The notes: generated from the letters alone by a model not told the origin. A DNA stretch of 64,000 nucleotides from Bacteroidia bacterium (GCA_023151315.1 JAKLJE010000016.1:29336-93335); one strand, 5' to 3'. Shown: positions 1 to 9,673, counted from the stretch's first letter. Translations and numbers: made by a program.

Positions 1-127
1 AGAGAAAAATTCGGGTTACACTTGATTCAGTTGCTTTGTTTCGTATCACGTTTCGGCAACAAAAAGCCGACCGGAATTTCTCCGGCGGCTCTTCAGGTTT
101 GTTCTCCATTTCGGGAACGGGTAGTAA

Positions 128-445
128 TTATGATGTTTTCTTCCTCAGCTTCCGGAAGTGCGGATCATTAGGATGATCGTAGTACTTACGGGGCGTGCTG
201 TTGTGTTGCTGCTTCTGCTCTTCGTCCAGCATGTCGGTCTGACGTGAACTGAAGAACCAGGCAATAGCAATTACCGCAACGATAATTGCCACATACAACA
301 CGATTTCTCCGACCGTAATTTTTCCTCCGCCGGCACTTTTGTTCTGCGCAAGCAGATTTGTAGCCGACAAAATGCACAATGTGCTGACAAACAGCGCTTT
401 ATTTAATAGCGTATTTGCCCTTTTGGGTTGAATTCTTGGCTCCAT
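128..445 (-). CDS. Small membrane protein of unknown function
   Basis: The 105-residue protein has a basic N-terminus and a hydrophobic stretch at about residues 15-34 ending LLAQ, which looks like a signal peptide. A second strongly hydrophobic segment at about 47-65 (VLYVAIIVAVIAIAWFF) looks like a transmembrane helix. The tail is charged and ends in KLRKKTS. This predicts a single-pass inner-membrane protein with a short polar tail. I do not recognise a family. It is transcribed away from rimP. No other in-frame ATG lies near the N-terminus, so the start at 445 is the only reasonable one. The product is hypothetical, but the composition argues for a real gene. Confidence 0.6.
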   Translation of the reverse strand: MEPRIQPKRANTLLNKALFVSTLCILSATNLLAQNKSAGGGKITVGEIVLYVAIIVAVIAIAWFFSSRQTDMLDEEQKQQHNSTPRKYYDHPNDPHFRKLRKKTS

Positions 446-584
446 GCTTCATGGGTTTTAAGGTTAATGGTGCCATTCGGGTCTGTAATCAATACAGAAA
501 GAACGTAGCGTTGATCGGCAATTTAGCCAATCCTGTCTTTCTTATATACGGCTTCATCGGCTAAAGGTTGCCATGTTTTCAACT

Positions 585-616
585 ATTGTTTATAAGTCTT
601 TTTATTTCTACATTTG
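585..616 (+). promoter_or_regulatory. Bacteroidota-type promoter of the rimP-nusA-infB operon
   Basis: ATTG at 585-588 is followed, after 20 bases, by TACATTTG at 609-616. This matches the Bacteroidota pattern TTTG-N19-21-TAnnTTTG. Transcription would start near 622, giving a leader of about 50 nucleotides before rimP. The match is by eye only. Confidence 0.6.
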
Positions 617-642
617 TACCCTGTTTAGATAGAAAATGAGAT

Positions 643-669
643 CAGGGGACAATAGTCCCCTGTTTTTTT
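643..669 (+). terminator. Terminator-like hairpin in the rimP leader (possible attenuator)
   Basis: CAGGGGAC and GTCCCCTG form a perfect 8-bp stem around an AATA loop at 643-662, followed by a run of seven T ending at 668. The rimP ATG is at 673. The hairpin therefore lies inside the expected leader, between the promoter at 585-616 and the start codon. No plus-strand gene upstream needs a terminator here. Premature termination or translation control is an inference. Confidence 0.6.
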
Positions 670-672
670 GCC

Positions 673-1137
673 ATGATTGCAGCATCACATATTCGCGAAT
701 TAACTGAAAAAGCACTGGAAGGAACCGACGCTTTTCTGGTGGATGCACATGTAACACCAATGAATAAAATCACGGTGAGCATCGACCGCAAGGGTGGAAT
801 TTCGATTTCGCAGTGCGTTGAAGTGAGTCGATTCATTGAGAAAAGTCTGGACCGCGATGCGGAAGATTTTGAACTGGAAGTTTCATCCGCAGGAATGGAT
901 CAGCCTTTTAAAGTGCTGAAACAGTATCTTAAAAACGCAGGTCGCGAAGTGGATGTGAAACTGAAAGACGGCAAAAAAGTCAACGGCATTCTTCTCGGTG
1001 CCGATGAAAACGGATTTTCAATCAAACAGGTAACAAAGGAGCGCATCGAAGGTCGCAAAGCCAAACAAACCGTGGAAACGGAAGTGCGTTTCGGTTATGA
1101 TGATATCAAAGAGACCAAACTAGTAATCAAATTTTAA
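673..1137 (+). CDS. rimP: Ribosome maturation factor RimP
   Basis: RimP assists assembly of the 30S ribosomal subunit in the cytoplasm. The 154-residue length is normal. The N-terminal domain contains the family motif as EVSSAGMDQPF (about residues 74-84, usually VSSPGLDRP). A C-terminal Sm-like barrel follows, with LKDGKKVNGILLG and a final KETKLVIKF strand. It is the first gene of the conserved rimP-nusA-infB operon, and nusA begins 46 bases downstream. A terminator-like hairpin lies directly before its ATG, so its expression may be controlled in the leader. Assignment is secure from both sequence and gene order. Confidence 0.95.
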   Translation: MIAASHIRELTEKALEGTDAFLVDAHVTPMNKITVSIDRKGGISISQCVEVSRFIEKSLDRDAEDFELEVSSAGMDQPFKVLKQYLKNAGREVDVKLKDGKKVNGILLGADENGFSIKQVTKERIEGRKAKQTVETEVRFGYDDIKETKLVIKF

Positions 1138-1183
1138 TCGGAAAAAAGGCGAAAGGCCAATATACTTTTTCAATACCCTAACA

Positions 1184-2434
1184 ATGGAAAACATCAATCT
1201 GATTGAATCCTTCTCGGAATTCAAAGAAATGAAGAACATCGACCGTGCAACGTTGATGAGTATTCTGGAAGACGTATTTCGTAGCATGATCCGCAAACGC
1301 TGGGGAAGCGATGAAAATTTCGACGTGATCGTTAACCCTGAGCGAGGTGACCTCGAGATCTGGCGTAACCGCGAAATCGTTGATGACGAATTCGCTGAAG
1401 ACAGTTTTGATTACGATGAGAACAAACATATTGCCTTGAGCGCTGCACAGAAAATCGAACCGGATTTCGAAATCGGCGAGCAGGTTACAGATAAAATCAA
1501 ACTTGATGATTTCGGTCGCCGTGCCGTTCTTGCAATCCGCCAGAACCTCGTATCGCGCGTTCTTGATCTTGAGAAAGATTCATTGTACCGCAAGTACAAA
1601 GAGCGTGTGGGTGATGTAATCACCGGAGAAGTTTATCAGGTTTGGAAGAAAGAAACCATGATTCTGGATGACGAAGGAAACGAATTGATCCTTCCGAAAA
1701 CAGAACAGATTCCGGGAGATTTCTTCAAGAAAGGTGATTCTGTTCGTGCAGTGGTTTACAAAGTAGATCTGCGTAACAACTCACCGGTTATCATTCTTTC
1801 CAGAACAGCTCCTTCCTTCCTCGAAAAACTTTTCGAAATGGAAGTTCCGGAAATCTACGACGGACTTATCACGATCAAGAAAATCGTGCGCGAGCCGGGC
1901 GAACGCGCGAAAGTGGCTGTGGAATCTTACGACGATCGCATCGATCCGGTTGGAGCATGCGTTGGTATGAAAGGTTCACGTATCCACGGAATTGTTCGCG
2001 AGTTGCGTAATGAAAACATTGACGTTATCAACTACACTGCAAACGCGCAGCTGCTTATTCAGCGTGCGTTGAGCCCTGCGAAAATCACTTCCATCAAATT
2101 GGATGAAGAGAACAAACGCGCAGAAGTATTCCTCAAGCCGGATCAGGTTTCTCTGGCAATCGGAAAAGGCGGACACAATATCCGTTTGGCCGGCCGCTTA
2201 ACCGGATACGAAATTGATGTATACCGCGATACCGATGAAGATGTTGAAGACGTAGGAATCGACGAATTCTCGGATGAAATTGAAGCATGGATCATTGACG
2301 AGTTCAAAGCAATCGGTTGCGATACAGCAAAATCGGTTCTTGAGCTCAGCGATGAAGAGCTGGTAAAACGCACAGATCTCGAGGAAGAAACCGTTCGCGA
2401 GGTGAAGCGTATTCTCCGCTCGGAATTTGAATAA
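1184..2434 (+). CDS. nusA: Transcription termination/antitermination factor NusA
   Basis: NusA binds RNA polymerase and nascent RNA and modulates pausing, termination and antitermination. The 416-residue protein has the NusA N-terminal polymerase-binding domain (about 1-125), an S1 domain (about 135-200, VGDVITGEVYQVWKKE), and two KH domains. The KH domains carry VGACVGMKGSRI near residue 260 and AIGKGGHNIRLAGRLTG near 325. A short acidic C-terminal region follows, as in other Bacteroidota forms that lack the long proteobacterial acidic repeats. It sits between rimP and infB in the usual order. Confidence 0.96.
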   Translation: MENINLIESFSEFKEMKNIDRATLMSILEDVFRSMIRKRWGSDENFDVIVNPERGDLEIWRNREIVDDEFAEDSFDYDENKHIALSAAQKIEPDFEIGEQVTDKIKLDDFGRRAVLAIRQNLVSRVLDLEKDSLYRKYKERVGDVITGEVYQVWKKETMILDDEGNELILPKTEQIPGDFFKKGDSVRAVVYKVDLRNNSPVIILSRTAPSFLEKLFEMEVPEIYDGLITIKKIVREPGERAKVAVESYDDRIDPVGACVGMKGSRIHGIVRELRNENIDVINYTANAQLLIQRALSPAKITSIKLDEENKRAEVFLKPDQVSLAIGKGGHNIRLAGRLTGYEIDVYRDTDEDVEDVGIDEFSDEIEAWIIDEFKAIGCDTAKSVLELSDEELVKRTDLEEETVREVKRILRSEFE

Positions 2435-2448
2435 TCAACAGGATAATC

Positions 2449-2485
2449 AAAGCGGAATCGGATAGTCCGAATCCGCTTTGTTTTT
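2449..2485 (+). terminator. Terminator-like hairpin between nusA and infB
   Basis: A 14-bp stem with one mismatch (AAAGCGGAATCGGA paired with TCCGAATCCGCTTT, loop TAG) spans 2449-2479 and is followed by GTTTTT. It lies 15 bases after the nusA stop. It may reduce read-through so that infB is expressed at a different level from rimP-nusA. A GC-rich stretch (about 2500-2520) separates it from the infB ATG. Confidence 0.6.
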
Positions 2486-2525
2486 CCGATCTTTGTACCC
2501 GCCCGCCGGGAAGGCTGGCTTATAT

Positions 2526-5366
2526 ATGACAGAACAGGCAACTATACGTCTAAGCAAAGTAATCCGGGAACTCAACGTTTCGATGGATCACATCATTGAC
2601 TTTCTCAAAGAGCAAGGTCAGGAAATTGATCGCAATCCGAATACGAAGATTACCGATGCAACCTACCGTGAACTTCTTAATGAGTTCGCGCAGGATCGCC
2701 TTGAAAAAGAAGAAGCGAAACAGCTTACTTCCACTACGCGTGTGCGTAAAGAATCCATCGCTCTCGACGAAGAAAGCGGTAAAACAGTGAAGCGTGAGCG
2801 CGAAGAACAGGAAGAAATCCTGATTAAGGATGCGAATCAGACCAAAGCGCCTGAACCTCCGAAGACAAAACCGAAAACTGTAGTTGAAGAACCGACTCCT
2901 GAACCGAAAGTTGAGGAAGAAGTGATTCGCATCAAAGCGGAGCCTGCAGTAGGACCGAAAGTTGTTGCGAAGATTGATCTCGGCGAAGACAAGTCGAAGA
3001 AAAAGAAAAAGACAGAGGTTGCTGAGGAAAAAGCTGAAGTAAAGAAAACAACGAAGAAGAAAACCGAAGAGCCTGTTGTTGCTCCTGAACCGGTAGCGGA
3101 AACTCCGGTTGTAGTGGAGGAAAAGATTGAAGTAACTCCGGAGCCCCCGGTTGTTGCTCCTCCGGTTGAAGAAGAATTGTTCCGTCGTTCCGTTGAGAAG
3201 CTCGAAGGCCCGAAGATCATGGGCAAGATCGAACTTCCTGTGAAAGACGATAAGAAGAAACCGGTTGCATCTTCCAATGCGCAGTTTGAAACTGACAAGA
3301 AGAAGAAACGCAAGCGTCTCAAAAAAGAAGGTCCTGTTAACGTAAACGAAGTTGCGAAACAGGGCGGTCAGGGTCGATTCCCGAATCAGGGTGGTCCGGG
3401 CAATCAACAGCGCCGCGGAGGTCCGGGACAACACAATCGTCCAAGCTCAGGTCCGAAAGCGGAACTTACTGAAGAAGAAATCCAGAAGCAGATCAAGGAA
3501 ACTCTTGCACGCCTGAGCGGACAAGGGAAATCCAAAGCATCCAAATACCGTCGTGAGAAGCGTGATGAAATCCGCGACAAGATGGCGGAGCAGATGGAGC
3601 AGGCTGCTGCTGATAAAAGCATACTCAAAGTCACTGAGTTCGTTACTGCGAACCAGTTGGCTTCCATGATGAGCATTCCGGTTACGAAAATCATTTCAAC
3701 GTGTATGACGTTGGGACTTTTCGTTTCCATCAACCAGCGTCTCGATGCTGAAACCATTGCACTTCTTGCTGAAGAATTCGGATTCAAAGTTGAATTCGTA
3801 AGCGTGGAAGTACAGGAAGCGATCCGTGAAGAAGAAGATACTCCTGAGCAGTTGATGGATCGTCCGCCGATTGTAACGGTGATGGGTCACGTTGACCATG
3901 GTAAAACATCGTTGCTTGACTACATCCGTAAAGCGAACGTAATTGCAGGTGAGGCCGGGGGTATCACTCAGCACATCGGAGCTTACGGTGTAACCATGGA
4001 GAACGGAAAACACATTACGTTCCTCGATACTCCGGGTCACGAAGCGTTTACCGCGATGCGTGCACGTGGTGCTCAGGTTACAGACGTTGCAATCATTGTG
4101 GTTGCGGCCGACGACAGCGTAATGCCTCAGACAACGGAAGCGATCAACCACGCACAGGCTGCGGGTGTTCCGATTGTATTTGCGATCAACAAGATTGATA
4201 AACCGGGAGCGAATCCGGATAAGATCCGCGAAGCGCTCGCTGCAATGAATATCCTCGTTGAAGAATGGGGCGGTAAATATCAGTGTCAGGAAATTTCCGC
4301 GAAGAAAGGACTCAACATTGACGCACTTCTCGAGAAAGTATTGCTCGAAGCGGAAATGCTGCAATTAAAAGCGAATCCTGCGAAGCGTGCAAGCGGAACC
4401 ATTATCGAATCTACATTGGATAAAGGTCGCGGATACACTGCAACCATTCTTGTTGAGAACGGAACACTTCGTGTAGGTGATGTTGTTCTTGCCGGCTGCT
4501 ACAGCGGTCGTGTGAAAGCAATGCACAACGAACGCGGTGCTCACGTTGATGAAGCGGGTCCTGCAACTCCTGTACAGATTCTCGGTCTGAGCGGAGCTCC
4601 GCAGGCAGGTGATAAATTCCACGTGATGGAAGACGAACGCGAAGCGCGCGATATTGCAACACGTCGTTTGCAGTTGCAACGTGAACAGCAGATACGTACT
4701 ACCAAGCACATTACGCTTGATGAAATCGGACGTCGTCTTGCAATCGGTGACTTTAAAGAACTCAACATCATCGTTAAAGGTGACGTGGACGGATCTATCG
4801 AAGCACTCTCCGATTCATTGCTCAAACTTTCTACAGAGAAAATTCAGATTCGTATTGTACACAAAGGTGTCGGAGCAATCTCTGAATCCGATGTACTCCT
4901 CGCATCTGCATCCAATGCTATCATTGTCGGATTCCAGGTTCGTCCTTCGCAGAGTGCGAAGAAACTTGCAGAAACCGAACAGATCGATATCCGTTTGTAC
5001 AGCATCATTTACAAAGCCATCGAAGAAATCAAAGCTGCGATGGAAGGAATGCTTGCTCCGGAATTCGAAGAGAAAGTGGTGTGCAACATCGAAGTACGCG
5101 AAGTGTTCAAGATTTCGAAAGTCGGAACGATCGCCGGTTGTTATGTGCTTGACGGAAAAGTTACACGTAACACGAAAGTGCGCCTGATCCGCAACGGAAT
5201 TGTGTTGCACGACGGAACACTCGGATCACTGAAGCGTTTCAAAGACGATGTGAAAGAAGTTTCTACCGGTTACGAATGCGGATTGAACATTGACAAGTTC
5301 GACGACATTCAGGTGGGAGATCTCATCGAAGGTTACGATATGGTTGAGATCAAAGGGAAACTTTAA
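2526..5366 (+). CDS. infB: Translation initiation factor IF-2
   Basis: IF-2 is the GTPase that places initiator tRNA on the ribosome. I chose the ATG at 2526 ([12 protein letters not shown]) because the preceding in-frame codons run through a GC-rich repeat and do not resemble IF-2. The 946 residues comprise an N-terminal IF2_N motif, a long charged Lys/Glu/Pro-rich linker (about 70-340), a second IF2_N-like helix region (about 360-410), and the G domain. The G domain has GHVDHGKT at 454-461, DTPGHE near 501, NKID near 555 and SAKKG near 592. Domains II, III and the fMet-tRNA-binding C-terminal barrel follow. The length and linker are normal for Bacteroidota. Confidence 0.96.
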   Translation: MTEQATIRLSKVIRELNVSMDHIIDFLKEQGQEIDRNPNTKITDATYRELLNEFAQDRLEKEEAKQLTSTTRVRKESIALDEESGKTVKREREEQEEILIKDANQTKAPEPPKTKPKTVVEEPTPEPKVEEEVIRIKAEPAVGPKVVAKIDLGEDKSKKKKKTEVAEEKAEVKKTTKKKTEEPVVAPEPVAETPVVVEEKIEVTPEPPVVAPPVEEELFRRSVEKLEGPKIMGKIELPVKDDKKKPVASSNAQFETDKKKKRKRLKKEGPVNVNEVAKQGGQGRFPNQGGPGNQQRRGGPGQHNRPSSGPKAELTEEEIQKQIKETLARLSGQGKSKASKYRREKRDEIRDKMAEQMEQAAADKSILKVTEFVTANQLASMMSIPVTKIISTCMTLGLFVSINQRLDAETIALLAEEFGFKVEFVSVEVQEAIREEEDTPEQLMDRPPIVTVMGHVDHGKTSLLDYIRKANVIAGEAGGITQHIGAYGVTMENGKHITFLDTPGHEAFTAMRARGAQVTDVAIIVVAADDSVMPQTTEAINHAQAAGVPIVFAINKIDKPGANPDKIREALAAMNILVEEWGGKYQCQEISAKKGLNIDALLEKVLLEAEMLQLKANPAKRASGTIIESTLDKGRGYTATILVENGTLRVGDVVLAGCYSGRVKAMHNERGAHVDEAGPATPVQILGLSGAPQAGDKFHVMEDEREARDIATRRLQLQREQQIRTTKHITLDEIGRRLAIGDFKELNIIVKGDVDGSIEALSDSLLKLSTEKIQIRIVHKGVGAISESDVLLASASNAIIVGFQVRPSQSAKKLAETEQIDIRLYSIIYKAIEEIKAAMEGMLAPEFEEKVVCNIEVREVFKISKVGTIAGCYVLDGKVTRNTKVRLIRNGIVLHDGTLGSLKRFKDDVKEVSTGYECGLNIDKFDDIQVGDLIEGYDMVEIKGKL

Positions 5367-5384
5367 TCTCACTATTAATACAAC

Positions 5385-5418
5385 AAAAAACCCGCTTCAA
5401 ATCTGAAGCGGGTTTTTT
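5385..5418. terminator. Bidirectional intrinsic terminator after infB
   Basis: A perfect stem (CCCGCTTCA / TGAAGCGGG, loop AATC) is flanked by A6 on the left and T6 on the right. It can therefore stop transcription from infB and from the convergent minus-strand gene ending at 5420. Confidence 0.9.
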
Positions 5419-5419
5419 A

Positions 5420-6802
5420 TTATCTGAAGACCTGATCTCCCGATGAGGATGTGGCCTTGATGAGTATGTTGCCGCGTTTGAGATTCAGTCGGCTGTCGTT
5501 CGTGAACTTTTCTCCATTCTTGTCAATCGAGATTTCACCATAAGTGGTTACTAGTTCAAAGCTCAGTGCTTCAAGCGGATTGATGAGATTCATTCTCACA
5601 TCGCCGTACGTGGTAACAAATGTGCTGTTTGCAGTAAGCTCAACACTTTCACCGTTGATGCTTCCGCTGGAAGAAATCAAACGCGCGCTTCCTTTGAAAT
5701 CATTGATGCTGATATCGCCATACGTTGTGTTTGCATTCACATCTCCGATCAGATGTGAAATGCGGATGTTGCCTGAAGATCCGTTAGCCTTGAGGTTTCC
5801 GGTGATGTCGGAGATTTCCTGATCTCCGTAAGTGGAAACCACATCTACATTTCCTTTAACGTTTTTCACGGTTGCAGATCCTGAACTGAGTCGTGCGGTG
5901 AGATTTCCTGTGATGTTGCTTGCATCAAGATCCCCGTAAGATGCAATCACATTTGTATTTGCGACTATGGAAGAAACTTTCACGTCTCCGGAAGAAGTAC
6001 GTACCTCACACACCGGCGCATTAACACCTGATACATCAGAATCACCATAGTTATTTTGTACAACAACGGAAGTTCCGTTCGGTACGTTTATTGTCAGGAC
6101 TGCACTGGAGGTGCAGGAATTGTAGACGAATGCTTTACGCGAACGTTGAATTTTCGGTTTGCCGCATTCCACACGTGCGTTGATCCGTAATAAAGTATCG
6201 ATGCGTGTGTATTCGATTTTCACACTCGAATCATTGGCAGCGCCTTCCGTTACACTGAGATCTGAGCCGGTATTTCCCTTGACAAAAATCTTTGCAGAAG
6301 AAGAGATGATTTCAACGCGTTTTATTCCTTTGAAAGTTGTATCGTCAAGAGTTGCAGCACTTGCATAACGTTGCGGTTCCGCTTGCGGAGAAACAGTATC
6401 GAACAAAGGCAATGCTGAAGTAGATTCCGGATCGGGAGAATTCTGTGCAGGCGGAAGTTGTGCTGCAGTATTCATCAGAATAAATTCATCAGCAGCAGGA
6501 GTTGAAATACTCTGTTGTGCCGGAGCTTCCATCAGGATGGTTTTCGCAGTAGACACAATGTTCGATGTTTCTTCTGTGTTCGGTGAAGCCGAATTGATTG
6601 CAGTGTACACGATGGCTGCGCCGGCTACGGAAGAAAGTCCGAATCCGAAATATTTGAGCCAGGGAATTCCGGAAGTGATTCCGGCAGCAGGAATTGCTAC
6701 GATCATGGAAGTTTCGATTTTTGCCCACAGTTTATCCGATGGAACTGCTGAATCCAACTCGCCACGGTGCTGATCAATATAGTCTTTCAACGTGTCACGC
6801 AT
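5420..6802 (-). CDS. Putative anti-sigma factor with DUF4097 beta-repeat domain
   Basis: The 460-residue protein starts with a short cytoplasmic segment (MRDTLKDYIDQHRGELDSAV) that resembles the N-termini of Bacteroidota anti-sigma factors. One transmembrane helix follows at about 40-65, then a Ser/Thr/Pro-rich linker and a long C-terminal array in which YGD and SSG turns alternate about every 20 residues (about 230-440). That array matches the DUF4097 beta-strand repeat family and should lie in the periplasm. Its start overlaps the end of the upstream ECF sigma gene by 8 bases, a coupling usual for sigma/anti-sigma pairs. The anti-sigma role is inferred from this context. Confidence 0.7.
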   Translation of the reverse strand: MRDTLKDYIDQHRGELDSAVPSDKLWAKIETSMIVAIPAAGITSGIPWLKYFGFGLSSVAGAAIVYTAINSASPNTEETSNIVSTAKTILMEAPAQQSISTPAADEFILMNTAAQLPPAQNSPDPESTSALPLFDTVSPQAEPQRYASAATLDDTTFKGIKRVEIISSSAKIFVKGNTGSDLSVTEGAANDSSVKIEYTRIDTLLRINARVECGKPKIQRSRKAFVYNSCTSSAVLTINVPNGTSVVVQNNYGDSDVSGVNAPVCEVRTSSGDVKVSSIVANTNVIASYGDLDASNITGNLTARLSSGSATVKNVKGNVDVVSTYGDQEISDITGNLKANGSSGNIRISHLIGDVNANTTYGDISINDFKGSARLISSSGSINGESVELTANSTFVTTYGDVRMNLINPLEALSFELVTTYGEISIDKNGEKFTNDSRLNLKRGNILIKATSSSGDQVFR

Positions 6803-7328
6803 GGGTCATTGTTTTTTTGTGATACAGTTCCGCGAGTTTGTGCCGTGCGCGGTTATATTGTGATTTTGAAGTTCCTTCGGAGATATTCAGAAACTGCGCG
6901 ATATCGCGGTGCGAATAATTTTCGAACAGATAAAGCGTCAGTACAATTCGGAATCCGGACGGAAGTTCGGCGATACATTCTGTGAGCACTGCGGGATCAT
7001 ATTTCAGATCCTGATCGTTTTCCGTTTCGCCGGCGATCTGCACTTCGTCCAGCGAACTGAAATCAGGTTTGTTTTTGCGGATCAGATCAATGGAACGGTT
7101 CACCACTACGCGCTTCAGATATCCGCCGAACTCCGCATCCGACCGGATTTCATTCAGCTTCTGGAATGATATAATAAAGCTTTCCTGAAGGATGTCTTCC
7201 GCTTCTTCAATGTTGCCAACGATACGCAGACTCGCGTTGAGCATGGCACGCGAATACAGATCATAGAATTCGCGGAAAGCGATTTTATCGCCCTGCAAAC
7301 ATCTGTTGATCCGTGTTTTGTTGCTCAT
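6795..7328 (-). CDS. ECF-type RNA polymerase sigma factor
   Basis: The 177-residue protein has sigma-70 region 2 at about 10-85 (AFREFYDLYSRAMLNASLRI, then EDILQESFI) and region 4 at about 115-170, including LTLYLFENYSHRDIAQFLNISEGTSKSQYNRARHKL in helix-turn-helix form. It lacks regions 1 and 3, as ECF factors do. It redirects RNA polymerase to a small regulon. The downstream gene overlaps by 8 bases and encodes the likely membrane-bound anti-sigma partner. The signal and regulon are unknown. Confidence 0.9.
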   Translation of the reverse strand: MSNKTRINRCLQGDKIAFREFYDLYSRAMLNASLRIVGNIEEAEDILQESFIISFQKLNEIRSDAEFGGYLKRVVVNRSIDLIRKNKPDFSSLDEVQIAGETENDQDLKYDPAVLTECIAELPSGFRIVLTLYLFENYSHRDIAQFLNISEGTSKSQYNRARHKLAELYHKKTMTHA

Positions 7329-7402
7329 TTCGTCCGGGATTCTGAATAAAGAACGGATGAATCCGTAAAGGTTGCACGGCTTGTGAAAAAAAATCGAATG
7401 AC

Positions 7403-9538
7403 TTAAATAGCGCCGGGACGAATACGCCCGCGTTTTTTAAGTGATTTCATGGGGGTAAACATTTCAGGAGCGGTGAGGATTTCTTCCAAGGAAGTTTCAT
7501 CCAGAAATTCTTCCTTTGCCATCAAACCTTCTTCAACGCAGGTGGTGAGTTGTGCTTCGATGGTGGAGTCCAGCATTTTGCGTTGTTTCGCGATCTGTGC
7601 AATTGTTTTCCCGCTGCGATACAAATCCAGTGTAGTGCACATCGATTCACGTTCCGCCTTTTGCGTGCCTGAAGGTTCAGCCGGCTTCAACTCTGTTCTG
7701 CGATACATTTCATCCCGCAACACAGGCTGATTTTTCATCATACTTTTTACCAGCACACCTGCCTTCCGCATCTGAATAATACAGCTGTCAAAAGTTTCCA
7801 CAAGATCGCGCAGATCTTCTGCGTGTGTGCGACCTGCGGTGGTTTTTGCAAGTTCATCGAGTTTTGTGCAAATATCTTTTCGCGTTTTCTGCAACTGTTC
7901 CGTAAAGTATGTTGCCGCAGAAGTGACACGTTCGATCAGAACTTCCGGTTCATTCTGTAAGCGAGGAATCAACACGGTAAAACGCCCGGCGTATTTTTCC
8001 GTTTCTGAAAATGAATTTACGAGTTGGCGCGCCCACAACTGAAAACGTGCGGTAACACTTTTAGAGCGGGTTGAAATATTTTCACCTGTCAGCGAGAGCA
8101 TTGCTTTCTGCAATTCACGAAAATCAAAACTTCTGCGGATGTAATTGGCCACATACTGTTTAGTTTCCACCTGAAGTTCAGAGTTGAGACGTTCGTCGGA
8201 AACTTTTCGTGAATTGAAATCCGTTACGGTCGCATCGTTCACAATAGAAGCGAAGTTCACCGGTCCGGTTAGCGTTAATCCTTCCAATGAGCGTAATCTG
8301 GATAAAGCAACATAAACTTGTCCTGGAGCGAACGCTTTCTCTGCATCAATCACTGCGCGATCAAATGTCAGTCCCTGACTTTTATGAATGGTGATAGCCC
8401 ACGCCAGTTTAAGTGGAAAATGCGTAAACGTTCCAATCGTTTCGGGCTTCACTTCACCGTTCTGCAGATCTGTTGTGTAGCGAATGTTTTCCCATTCACA
8501 GCGTTTCACTTCCAGCGTCTCATCATCGCACTTTACAAACACTGAATTGTTTTTCATGGATACCACTGTTCCGATTTTTCCGTTGTAGAATTCCTGCTTT
8601 CCGCTGTTGTCATTGCGGATGAACATCACCTGCGCACCCGTTTTCAATTCCAGTGTCAGATCAATCGGATAAAGTGATTCCGGATAATCGCCTTTTATTT
8701 CCGCTTTGAATTCCGTTGAGTGGCCCGGAAGTTTTGCCAGCGAAGCGCGATTCACTGCATCTGCTTTATTGTTGTGCGTAGTGAGCATAACAGAACCGTC
8801 ATCAACTGATTTTATTTTGCGCACGAAGGAATTCAGCAATTGTACATCCTGAGAAGTAACGGTATTGTTGCGCAGATTATTGAGCAGCGCAATGAATCGC
8901 TCATCCGACTGACGGTACACGCGTTCGAATTCAATGTGTACGGGCGGATGGTCGCGCAGCACTTGTGCATCGAAGAAAAACGGATTGTTGTAATATTTTT
9001 TCAGGATGGTCCATTCCTGATCGCGTACTACGGGCGGAAGCTGATTGAGATCACCGATGAAAAGCATTTGTACGCCGCCGAAGGGAAAGCTGTTGCGACG
9101 CACCATGCGTAGCACAATATCAATTGCATCGAGAAGATCTGCGCGCAGCATGCTTACTTCATCAATCACCACAAGTTCAACTTCGCGCAGCAGTTTTCTT
9201 TTTCTGTTACTCATATGCTGATTACGAATGAGGCTGTGTTCGTTGAAGGCCCGCATTTCGTTAGCGAAGGAAAGGTGACGGTCCTTCCCCGGCACAAAGA
9301 ATCCGGGAGGCAATTGAAAGAGCGAGTGAAGTGTAACGCCACCGGCATTGATGGCTGCAATTCCGGTAGGAGCTGCGATGATGGTGTTTTTATACGTTGA
9401 CTTCAGAATATTGCGGAGGAATGTTGTTTTACCTGTGCCGGCCTTGCCTGTGAGAAAAATAGATCGTTGCGTGTTGTTGATGAAATCGGCTGCGAGTTCC
9501 GGTTTACCAATGGGAATAATGTTCGTATGCGTTTTCAT
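7403..9538 (-). CDS. PIF1-like superfamily 1 DNA helicase with C-terminal HTH_40 domain
   Basis: The likely start is the ATG at 9538 (MKTHTNIIPIGKPELAADFI), which gives 711 residues; codons upstream of it look non-coding. Walker A is GKAGTGKTTF at 31-40. Walker B is VVIDEVSML near 125, and the Q-motif-like GDLNQLPPV follows. The UvrD_C2-type block AWAITIHKSQGLTFDRAVID and VYVALSRLRSLEGL complete the PIF1/RecD-like helicase core. The last 90 residues resemble the HTH_40 domain found in RecQ-type helicases (LDLYRSGKTIAQIAKQRKM). The enzyme should unwind DNA in replication or repair. This architecture is frequent in Bacteroidota. Confidence 0.88.
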   Translation of the reverse strand: MKTHTNIIPIGKPELAADFINNTQRSIFLTGKAGTGKTTFLRNILKSTYKNTIIAAPTGIAAINAGGVTLHSLFQLPPGFFVPGKDRHLSFANEMRAFNEHSLIRNQHMSNRKRKLLREVELVVIDEVSMLRADLLDAIDIVLRMVRRNSFPFGGVQMLFIGDLNQLPPVVRDQEWTILKKYYNNPFFFDAQVLRDHPPVHIEFERVYRQSDERFIALLNNLRNNTVTSQDVQLLNSFVRKIKSVDDGSVMLTTHNNKADAVNRASLAKLPGHSTEFKAEIKGDYPESLYPIDLTLELKTGAQVMFIRNDNSGKQEFYNGKIGTVVSMKNNSVFVKCDDETLEVKRCEWENIRYTTDLQNGEVKPETIGTFTHFPLKLAWAITIHKSQGLTFDRAVIDAEKAFAPGQVYVALSRLRSLEGLTLTGPVNFASIVNDATVTDFNSRKVSDERLNSELQVETKQYVANYIRRSFDFRELQKAMLSLTGENISTRSKSVTARFQLWARQLVNSFSETEKYAGRFTVLIPRLQNEPEVLIERVTSAATYFTEQLQKTRKDICTKLDELAKTTAGRTHAEDLRDLVETFDSCIIQMRKAGVLVKSMMKNQPVLRDEMYRRTELKPAEPSGTQKAERESMCTTLDLYRSGKTIAQIAKQRKMLDSTIEAQLTTCVEEGLMAKEEFLDETSLEEILTAPEMFTPMKSLKKRGRIRPGAI

Positions 9539-9613
9539 GTTCTGATTAAAAATAAACTGGTAATAAATTTTAAACTGATGTGGAAAAATACGACGGCGTA
9601 CCGTCAACTGCGA

Positions 9614-9621
9614 CAAATGTA
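9614..9621 (-). promoter_or_regulatory. Possible -7 element for the helicase gene
   Basis: On the minus strand this reads TACATTTG, matching TAnnTTTG, 76 bases before the chosen helicase start. No convincing -33 element was seen. Confidence 0.35.
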
Positions 9622-9649
9622 AACCGGAAGTTCGGGACTAGTCGGTTTT

Positions 9650-9673
9650 AAACGTTTGTTGTCGGATAATTTA
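9650..9673. repeat. 24-bp repeat, copy 1 (identical to 34408-34431)
   Basis: The segment begins AAACGTTTGTTG and ends GATAATTTA and is identical over 24 bases to 34408-34431. Both copies sit between two minus-strand genes in the same orientation, upstream of a gene start (helicase here, yraN there). Confidence 0.75.

Noticed and set aside
2478..2525. Upstream in-frame start extending IF-2 by 16 residues
   Set aside because: The extension is translated from the end of a hairpin and a GC-rich repeat, and IF-2 homology begins at [12 protein letters not shown].
2550..3434. Long minus-strand open frame of 294 codons opposite infB
   Set aside because: It lies antisense to the Lys/Glu-rich IF-2 linker and yields a Phe/Leu/Arg-rich product with no domain sense.
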